Positions 8,260 through 15,769 of a DNA stretch of 64,000 nt are shown in pieces (positions within the stretch are counted from its first letter, which is position 1; every line of letters starts with the position of its first letter). The translations under genes were made by a program, and so were the position numbers. The notes under the pieces are model-generated. The model saw only the letters and a program-made list of their open reading frames with translations. It searched no databases and was not told the DNA's origin. This DNA is from Paractinoplanes tereljensis (GTDB lineage Bacteria > Actinomycetota > Actinomycetes > Mycobacteriales > Micromonosporaceae). Where the stretch lies: contig NZ_BOMY01000033.1 in NCBI RefSeq assembly GCF_016862435.1, forward strand, positions 310,001 to 374,000, written 5' to 3'.

Positions 8260-8886
8260 ATGGATCCAACTGCCCTCGGCACGGGCAACGCGTCCATCGG
8301 CAGTCTGGTGCGCGAGGCGCGGTGTGGTGATCACCATGCCTGGGATGAACTGGTACACCGATATTCCCCGTTGCTGACCGGTGTCTGCTTCCGGCTTCGG
8401 CTGTCCACCGCCGAGGCCGAGGATGTCGCGCAGGCCGTGTGGCTGCGTCTCGTCGAGCACATCGCCGAGATCCGTGAGCCGGACAGCCTGCCGTCGTGGC
8501 TGGCCACCACCGCCCGCCGGGAAGGATTTCGCCTGATGGCCGCACGGCGACGCACTGTTCCGCACGATCCGGCCGACACGAAACTGTTGAGCGACGCGAC
8601 CCACGAGAACCCCGACGAACAACTGATCCGCAGCGAACGGCGAGACGCCCTGCTGGCGGGATTCGCCGAACTGCCGTTGAAGCAGCGGTTGCTTCTGCAA
8701 CTGCTCGCGCACGACCCGCCGCTGACCTACGCCGACATCAGCGCCCGAACCGGTATCCCGATCGGAAGCATCGGCCCCACCCGGGCCCGCGCGTTGGAGC
8801 GGCTGCGGCGGACCGAGCCGATCCGCCGCCACCTGCCCGGGATCTCCCGCGGCCCAGTTCCGTCCACGACGAATGGTGATCGATGA
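8260..8886 (+). CDS. ECF-like sigma-70 family RNA polymerase sigma factor
   Basis: A 208-residue sigma factor with region 2 at about residues 18-90 (AWDELVHRYSPLL, AEDVAQAVWLRL, PSWLATTARREG) and region 4 at about 125-185 (LPLKQRLLLQLL, TYADISARTGIPIGSIGPTRARALERL). It has no region 3 and no C-terminal extension. The ATG at 8260 has GGAAGGAG a few bases upstream, and that site overlaps the subtilase stop. The stop codon overlaps the ATG of the next gene, the arrangement common for sigma factors and their regulators. It probably directs transcription of a small regulon that may include this locus. The inducing signal is unknown. Confidence 0.88.
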   Translation: MDPTALGTGNASIGSLVREARCGDHHAWDELVHRYSPLLTGVCFRLRLSTAEAEDVAQAVWLRLVEHIAEIREPDSLPSWLATTARREGFRLMAARRRTVPHDPADTKLLSDATHENPDEQLIRSERRDALLAGFAELPLKQRLLLQLLAHDPPLTYADISARTGIPIGSIGPTRARALERLRRTEPIRRHLPGISRGPVPSTTNGDR

Positions 8887-9356
8887 TGAACCACCCATGG
8901 CGAGACGACGACGCCCTGATGGCCGACCTGGCCGAGGCGATCCGCAGCGTTGACCCGCTCATCGACCGGGTGGCTGAGTTCGGCCGCGGCGCGTACAGCT
9001 GGCGGACCATCGACCACGAGCTGAACCGGGCATCACTCACCTTCGACTCGCTGCTCGCACCGGCCGCGGCGCACCGGACGAAGGGCAACGAACCCCGGAC
9101 CCTGGTGTTCACCGCCGCGCCGCTGTCGGTGGAGCTCGAGATCCAGGACGACCGGGCCCTGGGCCAGATCGTCCCACCCGGACCGGGGCAGATCGTTCTC
9201 GACGACGTCGACGGCGAGTCGACCATCTTCACGGCCGACGAGCTCGGGTTCTTCATCATCCTGCCGGTCCCGGACAAGATCTGCCGCCTGCGCTGCGAGA
9301 CCGGAACCGGCAGCATGGTCACGGACTGGATCAGGCTCTTCCCGCCGGCCGGCTGA
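8883..9356 (+). CDS. Sigma-coupled small protein, candidate sigma regulator
   Basis: A 157-residue soluble protein whose ATG overlaps the sigma factor stop (ATGATGA). The N-terminal third is helical (DDDALMADLAEAIRSVDPLIDRVAEFGRGAYSW); the rest is beta-rich, with SVELEIQDDRALGQIVPPGPGQI and a C-terminal CRLRCETGTGSMVTDWIRL segment. There is no zinc-binding HxxxCxxC anti-sigma motif and no transmembrane helix. Similar unnamed proteins are, as I recall them, found next to sigma factors in other actinomycetes, but I cannot name the family. Tight coupling suggests an anti-sigma or adaptor role. It could also be cut by the CHAT or subtilase enzymes. Confidence 0.7.
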   Translation: MMNHPWRDDDALMADLAEAIRSVDPLIDRVAEFGRGAYSWRTIDHELNRASLTFDSLLAPAAAHRTKGNEPRTLVFTAAPLSVELEIQDDRALGQIVPPGPGQIVLDDVDGESTIFTADELGFFIILPVPDKICRLRCETGTGSMVTDWIRLFPPAG

Positions 9357-9378
9357 CGATGATCGGGGGCGACGACTT

Positions 9379-10002
9379 TCGTTCAAGACGTCCTACGGCG
9401 TACCGGCGCAGGCGAGCCGGGTGGCGGCGGTTCTGGACGAACTCGGTCTCCGGGGCGTCGCGATAGCCGGGCATTCCAGTGGTGGCTGGGCCGGCATCGC
9501 GCTCGCCGAACAGCGGCCCGACCTGGTCGGGTCGCTGACGCTGATCAGTGCCGGGCCCGGTCTCGATGCGGTTCGCCGGCCACCGCTGCTGCTGCGTGCG
9601 CTGATGGCGCCGCCGCTCGGTCCACTGGTGTGGCCACTGCGAACCGACGCGATGATGCAGCGGGGAATCAACTCGATGTGCGCCCGGCCGGTGACCATCC
9701 CGGGCGACGTGCTCGACGAGATGCGCGGCTTGAGTTACCGGAGAATGCGGGAGTTCATCCGGCAGAACACGAAATACCTCGCGGAGCGCAGCGCGCCCGA
9801 GCGACTGGCCGTCCTCGACGTTCCGGTACTCGTGATCTTCGGCGCCGCCGATCCCCGGTATGAGCCGTCGCTGGCGCACCGCTACGTGGAGGTGGCGGGT
9901 GCGCGCCTCGAACTGTTGCCCGATGTCGGGCACGTGCCGATCTTCGAAGCGCCTGAGCAGACGGCGAAGCTGTTGCTGGGGTTCGTCGCGCAGCGGACCT
10001 AA
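9379..10002 (+). pseudogene. 5'-truncated alpha/beta hydrolase
   Basis: Homology to alpha/beta-fold hydrolases begins abruptly at about 9379 (YGVPAQASRVAAVLDELG) and runs to the stop at 10002. The nucleophile elbow AGHSSGG, an acid-bearing strand VIFGAADPRY and the late histidine GHVPIFEAPEQT are all kept, so Ser, Asp and His of the triad remain. The first roughly 80 residues of the family (initial beta strands and the oxyanion HG motif) are absent, and the DNA there instead encodes the sigma-coupled protein. A GTG at 9421 could start a 193-residue product, but it would lack the core strands. Likely a remnant created when the preceding locus inserted or by a deletion. Confidence 0.65.
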
Positions 10003-10011
10003 GCTCGTCGT

Positions 10012-10824
10012 GTGGTGATGGGCTGGGTGGATGTCGCGGTGCCTCGGCCGGCGGCTCGGCAACCGGGGATCAGCATGGCTGGATTCCGCCAGCGTCCGGG
10101 CACCCCGGTCACCGAGATCACGATGGTGGCGTACCCGTTGATCACCGTGTTCATCGACCTCAGCGAGAGCGGCCCGGGCGTGTGGACGGCCGAGGGACGC
10201 AGCGAACGTGGCAGTTTCGTTGCCGGGCTGCTGCCCGGCGGTCTGCGGACCACCTGCCACCAGGCCGAGTGCCTGCAGATTCGGCTGGACCCGGCGGCCG
10301 CGCCGGAACTGGCCGAGGTGAGCGGCACCTCGGCGACCCTGGCGCAGGTCTGGGGCCGGGACGCTGACCGGATCGAGGAGAGGCTGCGCGCCAACCCGTC
10401 CTGGGAGGAGCGGTTCACGATCGTGGCCGGCCTTCTCGGCCGGCGGCTGAGCGCGCACCGCCCGGTCGACCCGGAAGTCGCCCAGGTCTGGCGCCGGATC
10501 CGGGCCGGCCACGGGCAGCTCCGGGTGGAGACCTTGGCGGCCGAGGTCGGCTGGAGCCGCAAGCGGCTGTGGTCCCGTTTCCGGGCCCAGCTGGGCGTCA
10601 ACCCCAAGCGTGTTGCCCGACTGGTGCGGTTCGATCGCGCCGCCCACCTGCTCGCCGCGGGCCACACCTCGGCCGGTGCCGCCGCCTTCGGTGGCTATGC
10701 GGATCAGGCCCACATGCACCGTGAGGTGCAGGAGTTCGCCGGCCTGACGCCCACCGCGCTGGCCGCCGCGCCGTGGCTTGCCGTCGACCCCGTCGCCTGG
10801 CCCGGGCAGGCGGTGCCTCGATAA
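10012..10824 (+). CDS. AraC-family transcriptional regulator
   Basis: A 270-residue protein with an N-terminal beta-rich sensor region and a C-terminal AraC double helix-turn-helix from about residue 165 (LAAEVGWSRKRLWSRFRAQLGVNPKRVARLVRF in the first HTH and recognition helix, then AAFGGYADQAHMHREVQEFAGLTPT in the second). This matches regulators similar to those placed beside alpha/beta hydrolase and acetyltransferase genes. It starts at GTG 10012 or at the ATG at 10018. It lies 9 bases after the truncated hydrolase, suggesting they were once one unit. Effector unknown. Confidence 0.85.
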   Translation: MVMGWVDVAVPRPAARQPGISMAGFRQRPGTPVTEITMVAYPLITVFIDLSESGPGVWTAEGRSERGSFVAGLLPGGLRTTCHQAECLQIRLDPAAAPELAEVSGTSATLAQVWGRDADRIEERLRANPSWEERFTIVAGLLGRRLSAHRPVDPEVAQVWRRIRAGHGQLRVETLAAEVGWSRKRLWSRFRAQLGVNPKRVARLVRFDRAAHLLAAGHTSAGAAAFGGYADQAHMHREVQEFAGLTPTALAAAPWLAVDPVAWPGQAVPR

Positions 10825-10831
10825 TCGGGGC

Positions 10832-11377
10832 ATGGTGACTGTGGAGACGGAACGGCTGGTGCTTCGGGGCTGGCGGGACGAGGACCTGGAACCGCTCGCC
10901 GCCATGAACGCGGACCCGGAGGTCATGCGGTACATCATGGATGGCTCGGTGGCGTCCCGGGAGCGCAGTGCGAACGGGCTGCGGAAGATGGTCCGGGACT
11001 GGGAGGAGCGGGGGTTCGGGCTGTTCGCCGTGGAGGTGCGGGAGAGCGGCGAGATGATCGGGTGGGCCGGGCTCTCCGTGCCGGCCTTCCTGCCGGAGGT
11101 GCTGCCCGCCGTGGAGATCGGGTGGCGGCTGGCCCGGCACGCCTGGGGGCAGGGATATGCCACCGAGGCGGCGACGGCCGCGCTGGAGTTCGGGTTTGCC
11201 GAGTGCGGGCTGGAACGCGTGGTCAGCATTCGGCACCTGGACAACGTGCGGTCGGGGCGGGTGATGGCGAAGCTCGGGCTCACCCACCAGTTCGACACCG
11301 TCGTTCCGGGGCATGAGCAGCCGGTTGCCGTGTATGCGGTGGAACGGCGGGTAGTCTCGGCCGGTGTTCTCGGCTGA
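10832..11377 (+). CDS. RimJ/RimL-type GNAT N-acetyltransferase
   Basis: A 181-residue GNAT enzyme that would transfer an acetyl group from acetyl-CoA. It opens with TERLVLRGWRDEDLEPL, as RimJ-like enzymes do, and has the acetyl-CoA pyrophosphate loop ARHAWGQGYATEA and the later NVRSGRVMAKLGL segment. The ATG at 10832 was chosen because homology begins at once; upstream in-frame codons overlap the AraC gene. Its last 14 bases overlap the methyltransferase gene. Substrate unknown (protein N-terminus or small amine). Confidence 0.87.
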   Translation: MVTVETERLVLRGWRDEDLEPLAAMNADPEVMRYIMDGSVASRERSANGLRKMVRDWEERGFGLFAVEVRESGEMIGWAGLSVPAFLPEVLPAVEIGWRLARHAWGQGYATEAATAALEFGFAECGLERVVSIRHLDNVRSGRVMAKLGLTHQFDTVVPGHEQPVAVYAVERRVVSAGVLG

Positions 11378-12050
11378 CGGACCCACCCTTCGCGAACTGG
11401 CTGTGCAGGCGCTGTCCTCGGTCGAGGGCGGCTATGACCGGCTGGCACCGAAATTCGATCACACCCCATTCCGTACGCCGGACAGCATCCTCACCGCTAC
11501 CGTCGACGCTCTCGCAGGTCACGGGCCGTTCCAAACGGGGCTCGACGTGTGCACCGGGACCGGGGCGGGGATGCGGGCGCTGCGGCCGCTGTGCGACGGG
11601 CTGATCACCGGGGTCGACTTCAGTGCCGGCATGATCGGCCGGGCGCGCGACACTCACCCGGATGCCACCTGGGTGCGGGCCGACGTACGCTCGCTGCCGT
11701 TTGTCACAGGTTTTGATCTTGCGGTTTCGTTCGGGGCTCTTGGGCATTTTCTGCCGGCGGAACGGCCCGGGCTGTTCGCGGGGGTCTATCGGGCGTTGCG
11801 GCCGGGTGGGCTGTTCGCGTTTCCGATCGGGGAGCCGGCGCCGGTCACCTCGGTCGCGCACTGGGCGCTGCTCGGCTTCGACACGGCCATGCGGGTGCGC
11901 AACGCGGTCTGGCGGCCGCCGTTCGTCATGTATTACCGCACCATGCGGATCGAACCCGTCCGGGACGAGCTGGCCGCGGCCGGCTTCACCGTGACCGACG
12001 TCGACCTGCCCGCGGTCAACCGCTGCCGGCTCGTCCTGGCCAGAAAGTAG
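11364..12050 (+). CDS. Class I SAM-dependent methyltransferase
   Basis: A 228-residue methyltransferase. The SAM-binding motif I LDVCTGTGAGMRAL is at about residues 63-76, followed by GVDFSAGMIGRAR (motif with the acidic ribose contact), WVRADVRSLPF, and FDLAVSFGALGH, then ALRPGGLFAFPIGE. It starts at GTG 11364, overlapping the GNAT gene by 14 bases, so the two are translationally coupled. The stop is 2 bases from the convergent antiporter gene. Substrate is not evident; it belongs to the Methyltransf_11/25-like group. Confidence 0.87.
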   Translation: MFSADGPTLRELAVQALSSVEGGYDRLAPKFDHTPFRTPDSILTATVDALAGHGPFQTGLDVCTGTGAGMRALRPLCDGLITGVDFSAGMIGRARDTHPDATWVRADVRSLPFVTGFDLAVSFGALGHFLPAERPGLFAGVYRALRPGGLFAFPIGEPAPVTSVAHWALLGFDTAMRVRNAVWRPPFVMYYRTMRIEPVRDELAAAGFTVTDVDLPAVNRCRLVLARK

Positions 12051-12051
12051 C

Positions 12052-13707
12052 TCACCCGTCGGTGAACTTGCCGCGCATCTCCAGGGCGATCTGCGACGCG
12101 TCCAGGTTGGCCAGGGCGTTGGCCAGCAGGTCGGCGTCGAAGGTGCCGTGGTCGCGGGCGTCCAGCAGCACCTTCCGCTGCTCGGCCAGGATCGCCAGCC
12201 GGTACTCCTTCGCGGCCCGGAAGCCCTCGGCGGTCGCTACCGGCGGTGGCTGCGAGAAGCCCTCGCCGCTGGTCCGCATCAGCTCCATGATCCGGTTCCA
12301 TTCGGCGTGCGCCTCGGCCTCGGCCGACGCCGGATCGGGCTGCGGGGTGATCCGGCGCAGCAGCGGGCCGATCGTGCCGCCCTGCACGACCAGCGACATC
12401 ACCGCCACCGCGTAGGCGATCAGCACCAGCATCGAACGCTGCGGGGTGTCCTCGGGCAGGGTCTGCGCGGCGGCCACGGTGACCGCGCCGCGCATGCCGG
12501 CCCACACCACCGCGACGCCCTCGCGCCAGCCGAGCGGCTCGCGGACGAAGTAGTCGATGTTGGCGAGGCCCTGCCGGATGCGACTGGTGAAGTAGTTGAG
12601 TTCGCGTTCCGACGCCTTCCGCTTGCGCCGGTTCATCTGGGCGAACGTCTCCTGTTTGCCCTCCGGCGTACTCATCCGGTCCTGCATTTCCTGCAGGTGT
12701 TGCTGCATGGTCACGCCGTGTCGGGCCCGGCGGACGAGGATCACCAGCAACGGCACCACGTAGGCCGCCCGGACCAGGACGGTAAGGGCAAAGGCGCAGG
12801 CCGCGATGAGTACGGCGGTGGCCACCCCGGAATGGTCGCGCTCGACGCTGGTCACGATCTGCTTGATCTGTACGCCCATGGTCAGGAACACCGCGCCCTC
12901 GAGGACCAGCTCGACGGTGCGCCAGTTCTGCGAGTCGGACAGCCGGTTCTGCGCGGACAGCTCGCGGGGCGCCCGGATCCCGGTGACCAGCCCGGCGACG
13001 ACCGCCGCGACCAGCCCGGACGCGCCGAGCAGACCGGCCGGGACCGAGGCGAGGAACGGCACCGCGAACGAGATGACGGTGTTGACGGTCGGGTCGGTGA
13101 CGCGCTGGCGGACCGCGAGGTTGAGCCAGCCGACGAACCCGCCGACGACCAGGGCCACCGCCATCGAGTACCCGAACGACCCGAGCGCACCCCAGAACGA
13201 GAACACCGCCGCGGTCGCCACCCGCAGCATGACCAGCGCGGTCGCGTCGTTGAGCAGGCTCTCCCCGTCGAGCAGCGCCACCACCCGCTTGGACACCGAC
13301 ATCTGCTTGACGATCGAGGTGGCCACCGCGTCGGTCGGGCTGACGATGGCGCCGAGGGCCACCCCCCAGGCAAACCCGATGTCCGGTACGACGAGCATGA
13401 AGAACACCCCGAGCAGGAGCGCGCTGCCGACCACCAGCAGCACCGACAGTCCGCTGATCGCCCCGAACTCGCGCCGGAAGTTCATCGCCGGCATCGACAC
13501 CGCCGACGAGTAGAGCAGCGGCGGCAGGACCCCTTCGAGGATCCACTCGGGCTCGATGTCGACCGTCCCGAAGACCGGCAGGAAGCTCGCCGCGACCCCG
13601 ATCACGACCAGCACGAGCGGCGCCGCCACCCCCAGCCGTGGCCCGGCCTCCTTGGCCCCGGCGATCACCACCAACGCGGCCACGATCACCACGAGCAGCT
13701 CGGTCAC
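12052..13707 (-). CDS. CPA1-family Na+/H+ antiporter (NhaP-like)
   Basis: A 551-residue integral membrane transporter exchanging Na+ or K+ for H+. Roughly 12 hydrophobic segments fill residues 1-430. The CPA1 signature residues are visible: SPTDA at 123-127 and GESLLNDA with Asp154. A long soluble C-terminal tail (about 120 residues, rich in charged helices) may regulate transport. GTG at 13707 is the first start before the first transmembrane helix; the frame extends further upstream but reads as non-family sequence overlapping the divergent gene. Likely function is pH and sodium homeostasis. Confidence 0.88.
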   Translation of the reverse strand: MTELLVVIVAALVVIAGAKEAGPRLGVAAPLVLVVIGVAASFLPVFGTVDIEPEWILEGVLPPLLYSSAVSMPAMNFRREFGAISGLSVLLVVGSALLLGVFFMLVVPDIGFAWGVALGAIVSPTDAVATSIVKQMSVSKRVVALLDGESLLNDATALVMLRVATAAVFSFWGALGSFGYSMAVALVVGGFVGWLNLAVRQRVTDPTVNTVISFAVPFLASVPAGLLGASGLVAAVVAGLVTGIRAPRELSAQNRLSDSQNWRTVELVLEGAVFLTMGVQIKQIVTSVERDHSGVATAVLIAACAFALTVLVRAAYVVPLLVILVRRARHGVTMQQHLQEMQDRMSTPEGKQETFAQMNRRKRKASERELNYFTSRIRQGLANIDYFVREPLGWREGVAVVWAGMRGAVTVAAAQTLPEDTPQRSMLVLIAYAVAVMSLVVQGGTIGPLLRRITPQPDPASAEAEAHAEWNRIMELMRTSGEGFSQPPPVATAEGFRAAKEYRLAILAEQRKVLLDARDHGTFDADLLANALANLDASQIALEMRGKFTDG

Positions 13708-13776
13708 GTCTCCAGCCTGGCAGCAAGCCCCACGCGCTGTATCGAAATCTTCGCTTACCGTGAAACACTCCAGCCC

Positions 13777-14694
13777 ATGGCGTGGGTAGCGCGGCATCGG
13801 CGGGTTCTGTTCGCGGTGTGCGGCGCGTTGATCGCGGCCGTTCTCGGGGCCGCGGTTCAGGAGTTGGTCGATTCCAAACTCCGGATGGCGGCGGCCGCCG
13901 CACTGGGCGTTTGCCTCCTGGTCGTCACCATGCTGGCCGGGCTGGCCGCGATCGTCGAAAGCCGGCTGCAGGCCGATCGGGACATCGTCGACACGATCAG
14001 AGGCGAGATTGCCCGGTCTCAAGCGCTGGCCGACGGCACCGACGCCCGGATCACCTCACTCGGCCACGAGATGGCCGCGATGGTGGGTAGCATCGGCATG
14101 AAGGTCGACACAATGCTGCTGAGCGAGCTGAACTCCGTGAAGACCATCGAGGGCGACCGCACCGTTCAGCTCATGTTGAGCACGAAAGAGGAGTTGCGCA
14201 TCCTCGACCTGCTTCTGGAGGACGGGCAGTGGCCCGACGACGCGATGGACCAGTCGTACCAGAGCAGTGCCTTCGATGTTTTTCGCGAACTCCTGGAGCA
14301 GTCGGAGTCGCCGATCTCCTACAAGCGGATCATTCAGGTCGCCGAGCCTGCGTCGTCGCTGAGCCGCGCCCGCACACCCAGCCTGGTGAAGCATTGCCAC
14401 GACATCATCGACCTGCGCCAGAGGCGTGGAAGCAGGGTGTCGCTGCGCGTGACGCGACACCGGTTTCCGTTCAAGTTCATCATCATCGACCAGTCGGCGA
14501 TCGTGTTGCAGTTGCAGGAGTACGGCGGCGATCCCAGCGACCTGCGGAGCTGGGGCGAGGTGCTCATCACCGACCCGGGCGGTCAGTTGGTCGCCGTGTT
14601 CCGTGGGATCTGGGAGGAGCTCGTGGAGGACCCGTCCACCCGCATCGTCACTCTTGCCGACCTGCCGAAACCCGGCGGTTCCGTAGCAGGATGA
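13777..14694 (+). CDS. Membrane protein with coiled linker and unknown C-terminal domain
   Basis: A 305-residue protein starting at ATG 13777. Two hydrophobic helices (about residues 9-27 and 36-57) are followed by a helical, likely coiled-coil linker (residues 60-105) and a soluble C-terminal part. The last 70 residues read KFIIIDQSAIVLQL...WGEVLITDPGGQLVAVFRGIWEELVE, which resembles the C-terminal sensor-like domains found in some helix-turn-helix and PLD-like regulators of actinomycetes. I cannot assign a family. Its 3' end overlaps the convergent membrane gene by 47 bases. Confidence 0.65.
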   Translation: MAWVARHRRVLFAVCGALIAAVLGAAVQELVDSKLRMAAAAALGVCLLVVTMLAGLAAIVESRLQADRDIVDTIRGEIARSQALADGTDARITSLGHEMAAMVGSIGMKVDTMLLSELNSVKTIEGDRTVQLMLSTKEELRILDLLLEDGQWPDDAMDQSYQSSAFDVFRELLEQSESPISYKRIIQVAEPASSLSRARTPSLVKHCHDIIDLRQRRGSRVSLRVTRHRFPFKFIIIDQSAIVLQLQEYGGDPSDLRSWGEVLITDPGGQLVAVFRGIWEELVEDPSTRIVTLADLPKPGGSVAG

Positions 14695-15241
14695 CCGCGC
14701 TCATGCTCAGGCCGAGGACGGCCAGGTAGGCGGCGAACGCGTAGCGCGACAGCGACCAGGTGGTGATGGTGGCCAGGGTGATCAGGGCGCTGAACGTGAG
14801 GCAGCCGAAGTTGAGCCAGGACTCGCTGGCCGGGTTGCGCCAGGCCTTCCGGAAGGTCGGCACGGAGGCCAGGGCGTCGGCCGCGATCGCCAGCAGCACC
14901 GCGTAGGAGGCGCGCTGGGTCACGGCCCAGGCAACGAGGCCGGCCACCGACAGCGCCCCGCAGAACAGGTCGAAGGCCGACACGCCCCACGCGCCCTGCC
15001 GGCGCACCAGCAGGACCACCACGATGGCGAGGGGGCTGGTGCCGGTGGCGAGGGTGATCAGCGACTGCGGGCCGATGTCGTCGCTGAGCTGGGCGAAGAA
15101 CGCGACGAACGGGGCCAGTGCCCACAGCGCCCAGGTGACCAGGTGCGGCTGGATCTGCCGGCGGCCGAGCCGGTAGAGGTAGGAACCGGCGCCGAGGACG
15201 TTGAACGCCAGCGCGAGGAAGACGAAGCCGGCCGGGATTAC
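14648..15241 (-). CDS. Multi-pass membrane protein with a lost or non-standard start codon
   Basis: About 197 residues with six or seven hydrophobic segments. Motifs include FNVLGAGSYLYRL, QPHLVTWALWALAPFVAFFAQL, DALASVPTFRKAW and NPASESWLNF, typical of a widespread uncharacterised bacterial membrane family. The family-like sequence begins right at 15241, but there the codon is GTA. The preceding gene's stop is TAA in GTAA, where a usual coupled arrangement would be GTGA. No ATG, GTG or TTG lies in frame between here and an internal GTG at 15022, which would remove about 73 residues. Probably a start-codon mutation or a rare start; the product may be truncated or absent. Confidence 0.6.
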   Translation of the reverse strand, partial: VIPAGFVFLALAFNVLGAGSYLYRLGRRQIQPHLVTWALWALAPFVAFFAQLSDDIGPQSLITLATGTSPLAIVVVLLVRRQGAWGVSAFDLFCGALSVAGLVAWAVTQRASYAVLLAIAADALASVPTFRKAWRNPASESWLNFGCLTFSALITLATITTWSLSRYAFAAYLAVLGLSMSAVILLRNRRVSAGRQE

Positions 15242-15747
15242 GGTGCCGCGGCGAAGCGCCCCTGGTCGAGGGCTGCTCGCATGGTCGCCACGCAGCGGTC
15301 CCGGGCGCGGTCCACCCGCGTACGGTCGTAGTGCTCCTCGAGGTTCATCTCCGCGTCGGTGGTGCGCAGCGGCTTCTGCCAGGCCGCCTTCATCTGCTCG
15401 CCGACCTCGGCCTTGGCCTCGTTGGTCAGCCGCCGGTAGGCGGCCGCGACGGCCGGCGCCTCGATGTCCAGCAGGGCCTGGTGGAAGGCGAGCCGCGAGT
15501 AGATCCGGCTGACCTCTTCGGTGAGCTCGTGGCGGCCGTCCTCCGTGCCGGGCCGCCGGCGGATGCGATAGGGCATCTCGGCGTACTCCTCGACGACGCT
15601 CAGCGCCTCACCGAAGGCCCGGGCCCGGCGTTCCCGGCGGGCGGTGCGCCGGTTCAGGCCGTAGGTGAGCAGCGCGACGAGGGCGGCGCCGAGGATCGCG
15701 ATGACCGGTGCGAGCACCGCGGTCGTCTGCGCGGCCGTCCACGTCAT
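15238..15747 (-). CDS. Single-pass membrane protein of nucleotidyltransferase operon
   Basis: A 169-residue protein with one N-terminal membrane helix (about residues 9-29, VLAPVIAILGAALVALLTYGL) followed by an arginine-rich stop-transfer segment and a helical cytoplasmic domain (residues 40-169). I do not recognise the family. It starts 22 bases after the nucleotidyltransferase stop and its stop overlaps the next gene, so three genes are probably one transcript. One-TM proteins with cytosolic helical domains beside nucleotidyltransferases can be effectors, but there is no direct evidence here. Confidence 0.65.
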   Translation of the reverse strand: MTWTAAQTTAVLAPVIAILGAALVALLTYGLNRRTARRERRARAFGEALSVVEEYAEMPYRIRRRPGTEDGRHELTEEVSRIYSRLAFHQALLDIEAPAVAAAYRRLTNEAKAEVGEQMKAAWQKPLRTTDAEMNLEEHYDRTRVDRARDRCVATMRAALDQGRFAAAP

Positions 15748-15769
15748 GCTGCGGTTACCGTCCCGGGGT

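Noticed and set aside
3707..9356. Gasdermin or CRISPR type III-E (Craspase) association of the CHAT protease
   Set aside because: No gasdermin-like gene, no gRAMP/Cas7-11 gene and no repeat array is present. The small 136-residue protein is much shorter than bacterial gasdermins and lacks a lipidated C-terminal end.
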